A stretch of 64,000 nucleotides of DNA from Jeotgalicoccus aerolatus (GTDB lineage Bacteria > Bacillota > Bacilli > Staphylococcales > Salinicoccaceae), in assembly GCF_014635205.1 (NCBI RefSeq), contig NZ_BMCN01000001.1:620001-684000 (forward strand). Direction: 5' to 3'. A model generated the notes under the pieces. It did no database searches and had not been told where the DNA came from. It worked only from the letters and a program-made list of their open reading frames with translations. The position numbers and the translations under genes were made by a program. This document shows positions 60,427-64,000 of the stretch, piece by piece (the first letter of the stretch is position 1; every line of letters starts with the position of its first letter).

Positions 60427-61012
60427 ATTTATTCTTATCCGCCTTAAACACATCTCGGCCTTTATAAAAGTATTCGATTGCAGACAGTATCGTAAAGAAT
60501 ACTGCGATATACATAAATAAGTGTCCCAGTGAAAACGGCAAGTATGATGTAAAGATGTCTCCGAATAATAAGAAGACCAGTGCAAACATTTGAAAGACTG
60601 TTTTAATTTTGCCGAGCTGCCCTGCTGCAGATACGAAGCCCTGCTCAATTTGCAATAGACGCAGTCCGGTTACTGCAAATTCCCGTGCGATAATTACAAC
60701 TGCTATCCAGCTTGAAATCGTATGCCATTCGACTAAGACGATCAGCCCGGCAGCGACAAGCAGTTTATCGGCTAATGGATCGAGGAATTTCCCCATATTC
60801 GTAATTAAATCCCATTTACGTGCTAAATAACCGTCTAAAAAATCGGTCAGTGCTGCAACGACAAATATAATCGCCGCGATAAACTGTTCGGTTAAAATCT
60901 CTTCGCCGCCTAAAAATGTCATGCTGCCAAAGCCGAAATCAAGGAGTGCAAAAATTAAAAAGACGGGAATTAAGACGACTCTGAAAACCGTCAGCCAGTT
61001 AGGTATATTCAT
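60425..61012 (-). CDS. pgsA: CDP-diacylglycerol--glycerol-3-phosphate 3-phosphatidyltransferase
   Basis: A 195-residue membrane enzyme making phosphatidylglycerol phosphate. The CDP-alcohol phosphotransferase motif D-G-x2-A-R-x8-G-x3-D-x3-D is seen in [20 protein letters not shown] plus DPLADK. Four to six helices. It follows the RodZ-like gene by 6 bp and ends the ymf operon. SD GGGAG. Confidence 0.96.
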   Translation of the reverse strand: MNIPNWLTVFRVVLIPVFLIFALLDFGFGSMTFLGGEEILTEQFIAAIIFVVAALTDFLDGYLARKWDLITNMGKFLDPLADKLLVAAGLIVLVEWHTISSWIAVVIIAREFAVTGLRLLQIEQGFVSAAGQLGKIKTVFQMFALVFLLFGDIFTSYLPFSLGHLFMYIAVFFTILSAIEYFYKGRDVFKADKNK

Positions 61013-61018
61013 TTATTG

Positions 61019-61894
61019 TCACTCCCTCGTTATGTTGAATTGATAATAGACTGTGACCGTGTCGCCCCGCTGGGAGTTATCGATTTCAGTCCCGTTTAAA
61101 GAAATATTAAATGATGTCGAGTTGCCGAGTGCAAGGTTAATCACTGTTGCCTCAGAATCGATGTCAAAGCTGCCGCCGTCGGATTCTTCATACAGATAAT
61201 TGTTCTCTAGATCATCTGTTAAACTGATCCATGACGACTGCTCGCCGCTTAGTTCAAGTGTTAGATCATCCGGTGCCGTGACATTATATATCAGCGTATT
61301 GCCTTCACGGTTAACGAAGTTTACTTCAGCAGAAGGCTCGCTTTCAGCTTCCTCAGCGGGTTCTTCTTCTGAATCGTCTGCACTTTCTGTCTCTTCAGGC
61401 GTCTCTTCTGCAGTATCTTCTTCTGCCGCAGGCTCTTCTGCTGACTCATCTTCCGTCTGTTCAGCCGCTTCTTCGGTTACCTCGTCACCAGTATCATACA
61501 CTCGTTTCGTCTCGAAGATCTCTCCTTCGGAGCCGATTTGGAGAAGCACCAGCCAGACGATAAAGAGCACCCCGATCATCGTAATAAAGCCGATCAGCAC
61601 TTTTTTCAAGTACTGTAAATCCTGATTGGATTTCCGGTTACGCTTTTGATTACCGGTCTTGGCACTTGGAATCTCATCGCTGAAGCGTTCAATAATCTGT
61701 GTTTCATCGAGATTTAAAAAGCCGGCATATTTCCTGATTAGAAAATGCGCATGCTTCGGCTCAGGCAGCTGAGTTAAGTCGCCTGCTTCAATGATCTGGA
61801 TCACGCTGCGCTTGATGCCGGAACCCTGTTCCATTTCTTTTAAGGTGACACCTGATTTTTCACGTTTATTTTGTAAATATGTCCCAAGTTTCAT
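61019..61894 (-). CDS. ymfM: YmfM/RodZ-like helix-turn-helix membrane protein
   Basis: A 291-residue protein. The N-terminal RodZ-type HTH (MKLGTYLQNKREKSGVTLKE) extends to residue ~70, one membrane helix lies near residues 92-112, and an extremely Glu/Asp/Ser/Ala-rich linker covers about 125-195. A C-terminal beta domain (DUF4115-like) follows. RodZ relatives link the cell-shape machinery to the membrane. The acidic linker is low-complexity and may vary between strains. Confidence 0.9.
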   Translation of the reverse strand: MKLGTYLQNKREKSGVTLKEMEQGSGIKRSVIQIIEAGDLTQLPEPKHAHFLIRKYAGFLNLDETQIIERFSDEIPSAKTGNQKRNRKSNQDLQYLKKVLIGFITMIGVLFIVWLVLLQIGSEGEIFETKRVYDTGDEVTEEAAEQTEDESAEEPAAEEDTAEETPEETESADDSEEEPAEEAESEPSAEVNFVNREGNTLIYNVTAPDDLTLELSGEQSSWISLTDDLENNYLYEESDGGSFDIDSEATVINLALGNSTSFNISLNGTEIDNSQRGDTVTVYYQFNITRE

Positions 61895-61910
61895 AGTTTG
61901 TTAGCTCCAA

Positions 61911-62732
61911 TTAGAAAAAGTCCATATTGTCACTTTCGAACCAGTGACGTTTCTTATGTTTTTCATAAGTAATTTCCTGATTTTCATGTTCGCGGATTTC
62001 AATAATATAATCGAAATCATCCTGCGTCAATTTAAAGAACGGATCATCGATAAGTAAATCAGGATGTTCGACAACTGTCGTCCCGTCATATTTAATCACA
62101 TCATTTACGAGTCGTTTATGATCGGTGTTCGTCGATTTCGATGTCACCGCACCGTCGATAATATAAACATTGCCTTTATCGTATTCCTGCTTGTGCAGAC
62201 TGGTGCGTTCCGTTTGTTTCAGCATCGTTGAAGATAAGAAGAGCCACTTGTCGCCTGCGGACACACTGCCGGCAACCACCGATTCTGTTTTACCGACACG
62301 CGGCATACCGCGCACGCCGATTAAGAACGTCTCGTCGATATCGAAAAGTATGGCTAAAAAGTCAACGACCACACTAATTTCAGCGCGGGTAAATCTGAAA
62401 ATATTTTTATTTTCTTCAGCCCGTTTTATAAATCTTCCGTGGCGGAGCGTTAATCTGTCTGTAATCGTCGGTTTTCTCATTTTACCAACTTCAATTTCAT
62501 CGACATGTTCACAAATCCATTTAAAACGTTCCAGCTTCCACAAATCATCAGTGCGGATTAAAAGTGCACGCTGTGATACTTCGACCCCGTTGATTGTTTT
62601 AATGCTGAGACCGATATTGCCCATTAAACTTAAAATATCACCAAGCAGTCCCGGACGGTCGTCCAGGTTTTTATATTCCAGATAGATTTCCTCATCACGT
62701 TCAGGATAAAAAGCAGGTTGTTCAGTATTCAC
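61911..62732 (-). CDS. ymfK: DUF3388 protein YmfK
   Basis: A 273-residue cytoplasmic protein with an N-terminal ACT-like part (DDRPGLLGDILSLMGNIGLS) and the DUF3388 body (GVRGMPRVGKTESVVAGSV, a loop resembling a P-loop). It belongs to the ymfFHIKM-pgsA operon of Firmicutes; function is not established. Its ATG overlaps the ymfI stop by four bases, so it is translationally coupled. Confidence 0.92.
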   Translation of the reverse strand: MNTEQPAFYPERDEEIYLEYKNLDDRPGLLGDILSLMGNIGLSIKTINGVEVSQRALLIRTDDLWKLERFKWICEHVDEIEVGKMRKPTITDRLTLRHGRFIKRAEENKNIFRFTRAEISVVVDFLAILFDIDETFLIGVRGMPRVGKTESVVAGSVSAGDKWLFLSSTMLKQTERTSLHKQEYDKGNVYIIDGAVTSKSTNTDHKRLVNDVIKYDGTTVVEHPDLLIDDPFFKLTQDDFDYIIEIREHENQEITYEKHKKRHWFESDNMDFF

Positions 62733-63415
62733 GTATACCAGCCCCCGTTAATTTTTAAAACTTCTCCTGTAATGCTGCGTGCCTTATCCGACCTTAAATA
62801 CTCTACTGCAGAAGCAACTTCTTCCGGCTCAATTAAACGGCCCTGCGGAAGATCTTCAAGCATCATGCTGATATCACTTTCGTTCAGCTTTAATGTCATT
62901 TTACCACGGACGACACCGGGTGCTACAGCGTTAACTGTAATATTTGACGGCGCAAGTTCTTTTGCCAATGATTTGACCAGTGTTTCCTGGGCACCTTTAA
63001 ATGCAGAATACACACTTTCCATACTGGAACCGTATGTACCCCAAACACTCGAAATCACAATAATACTCGCACAGTCACTGTGCCGCAGTTTACCGAGCAG
63101 CGACTGGATAAAAGTGATCAATGCTCTAATACTGACATTATACTGCTTGTCGACTTGTTCCAGTGAAGTATCCTGAATCAGTTCAAACAAGGCTTCCCCT
63201 GGTGTAAAAATCAATGTATCAACAGTATCGAATTCTTCAAGTTTCCGATCAATCGCTTCTTTTGTAAACGGCTGTGATAAATCTAAATAGTAATGCCTGC
63301 TATTATAAACCGGTGTGTTTCGATGTGAAAAAGTAATCAGATTATGGTTCTGTAAATTACCGTGGATGCTTTTTCCGATATCACCTGTAGCACCGACTAA
63401 AACAATATTACTCAT
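62729..63415 (-). CDS. ymfI: SDR-family protein YmfI (EF-P 5-aminopentanol modification)
   Basis: A 228-residue short-chain dehydrogenase. The NAD(P)-binding GATGDIGKSI is at the N-terminus, then VISSVWGTYG with catalytic Ser and YSAFKGAQ with Tyr-x3-Lys, then NAVAPGVV. In Bacillus YmfI is needed for the final reduction giving 5-aminopentanolylated EF-P. The start is the ATG at 63413-63415 (SD AAGG), overlapping the upstream peptidase gene by 8 bp. Confidence 0.93.
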   Translation of the reverse strand: MSNIVLVGATGDIGKSIHGNLQNHNLITFSHRNTPVYNSRHYYLDLSQPFTKEAIDRKLEEFDTVDTLIFTPGEALFELIQDTSLEQVDKQYNVSIRALITFIQSLLGKLRHSDCASIIVISSVWGTYGSSMESVYSAFKGAQETLVKSLAKELAPSNITVNAVAPGVVRGKMTLKLNESDISMMLEDLPQGRLIEPEEVASAVEYLRSDKARSITGEVLKINGGWYT

Positions 63416-64000
63416 AGGCCTTAACGATGACTTCAACCATATTTTTCGTGTCGATCGAACTGTTGAAATAGCGCTTTACATCTTCCAGTGTAATACTGTC
63501 GATGACTTTAGGCACGTTATATAAATCATAGCCGTCAAAATAATATTTAGTGTACTGATTGGCAATATATTCAGGCGAGTTCAGACTCGTTAAATAATCA
63601 CCCATTAATTCACGTTTTTGGCTCTGCAGACGTTTTTCAGTAAAAAAGTCTTTTTCTTTCACTTCATCGATAATACGGGTAATTTCAGCTGTAAATGTTT
63701 CCGGATTATCTGTCTCTGCTGCCATAAGTGTATGTCTTGCCAAGGTTTCTTCCTGGTAGGCAAAATTAAACGAATCGTCAATAATGCCTCTGTCCAGTAA
63801 ATCTTCATAGTACGGTGATTGTTCTCCGAAGACCATATCGAGTGCAAAAAGCATCGCTGAATCGCGTATTTCTCTCGTCTCGTTATCACTGTCATCCGGT
63901 AATGCTTTAAAGCCGAGCATCACTTTAGGTGTCGATACCGCCAGCTCCATGACTTTTTTAGATGTCTTAACAGCGTAAGGCTCTTCAGGGAAGTAACGCT
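63408..64000 (-). CDS. ymfH: YmfH-like M16 peptidase-family protein, C-terminal part
   Basis: The 3' 197 codons of an M16 (insulinase-like) protein, continuing past the right edge. The visible part (GFKALPDDS, YLTSLNSPEYIANQYTKYYFDG and the end VEVIVKAYE) matches the non-catalytic second half of the family. In Bacillus, YmfF and YmfH lie in this operon and are linked to EF-P modification. The frame is open to base 64000. Confidence 0.9.
   Translation of the reverse strand, partial: RYFPEEPYAVKTSKKVMELAVSTPKVMLGFKALPDDSDNETREIRDSAMLFALDMVFGEQSPYYEDLLDRGIIDDSFNFAYQEETLARHTLMAAETDNPETFTAEITRIIDEVKEKDFFTEKRLQSQKRELMGDYLTSLNSPEYIANQYTKYYFDGYDLYNVPKVIDSITLEDVKRYFNSSIDTKNMVEVIVKAYE

Overview
The window looks like a chromosomal segment from a low-GC Gram-positive coccus of the Staphylococcaceae, probably a relative of Jeotgalicoccus or Salinicoccus rather than Staphylococcus itself. 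The main reason is the minus-strand block from 40 to 64 kb. It runs ymfH-ymfI-ymfK-ymfM-pgsA-recA-rny-ymdB ... ricA(ymcA)-mutS-mutL-lipase-miaA-hfq-(gpx)-hflX-ynbB, which is recalled gene order around the staphylococcal recA/mutSL region. SD sequences are strong (AGGAGG-like) and most operons end in clear intrinsic terminators. No tRNA, rRNA or CRISPR was seen.

Region 1 (0.1-5.5 kb): a selO homologue and three tandem YkvI-family membrane proteins, each with its own leader. Region 2 (5.5-24.8 kb): a large ureide (allantoin) catabolic island. It holds allantoinase (allB), allantoate amidohydrolase (allC), ureidoglycine aminohydrolase (allE), two ureidoglycolate dehydrogenase-like proteins (allD and a paralogue), the FdrA/DUF1116/DUF2877 trio linked to oxamate carbamoyl transfer, and a carbamate kinase. 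A PucR regulator, two MFS carriers, an SLC13/DASS carrier, an alpha/beta hydrolase and a PucG-type aminotransferase complete it. Together they could import a ureide, strip its nitrogen as ammonia and carbamoyl phosphate, and make ATP through carbamate kinase.

Region 3 (24.8-31.4 kb): small accessory genes. These are a PNPOx-like protein with a fresh 33-bp duplication, an orphan CpsB-type phosphatase, a 5'-truncated isochorismatase and four clustered zinc-ribbon proteins, one TcaA-like. Region 4 (31.4-39.7 kb): a decaying, AT-rich surface-polysaccharide locus. It contains UDP-ManNAc dehydrogenase, a short Wzz and a kinase-dead BY-kinase-like protein. Around them lie frameshifted hydrolase, heparinase-like and DUF6270 genes, a TagG-like 5' stub and several orphan gene fragments.

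Region 5 (39.7-64 kb): the conserved housekeeping block, with several oddities. hflX carries an internal deletion. A TPP riboswitch sits in front of ricA rather than thiW, and thiW lacks a canonical start codon at its SD. A NERD-domain gene is inserted between rny and ymdB. Three tandem arrays of a 41-bp, hairpin-forming repeat occupy the intergenic spaces around thiW and the NERD gene. This repeat family is the strongest candidate for something undescribed in the window.
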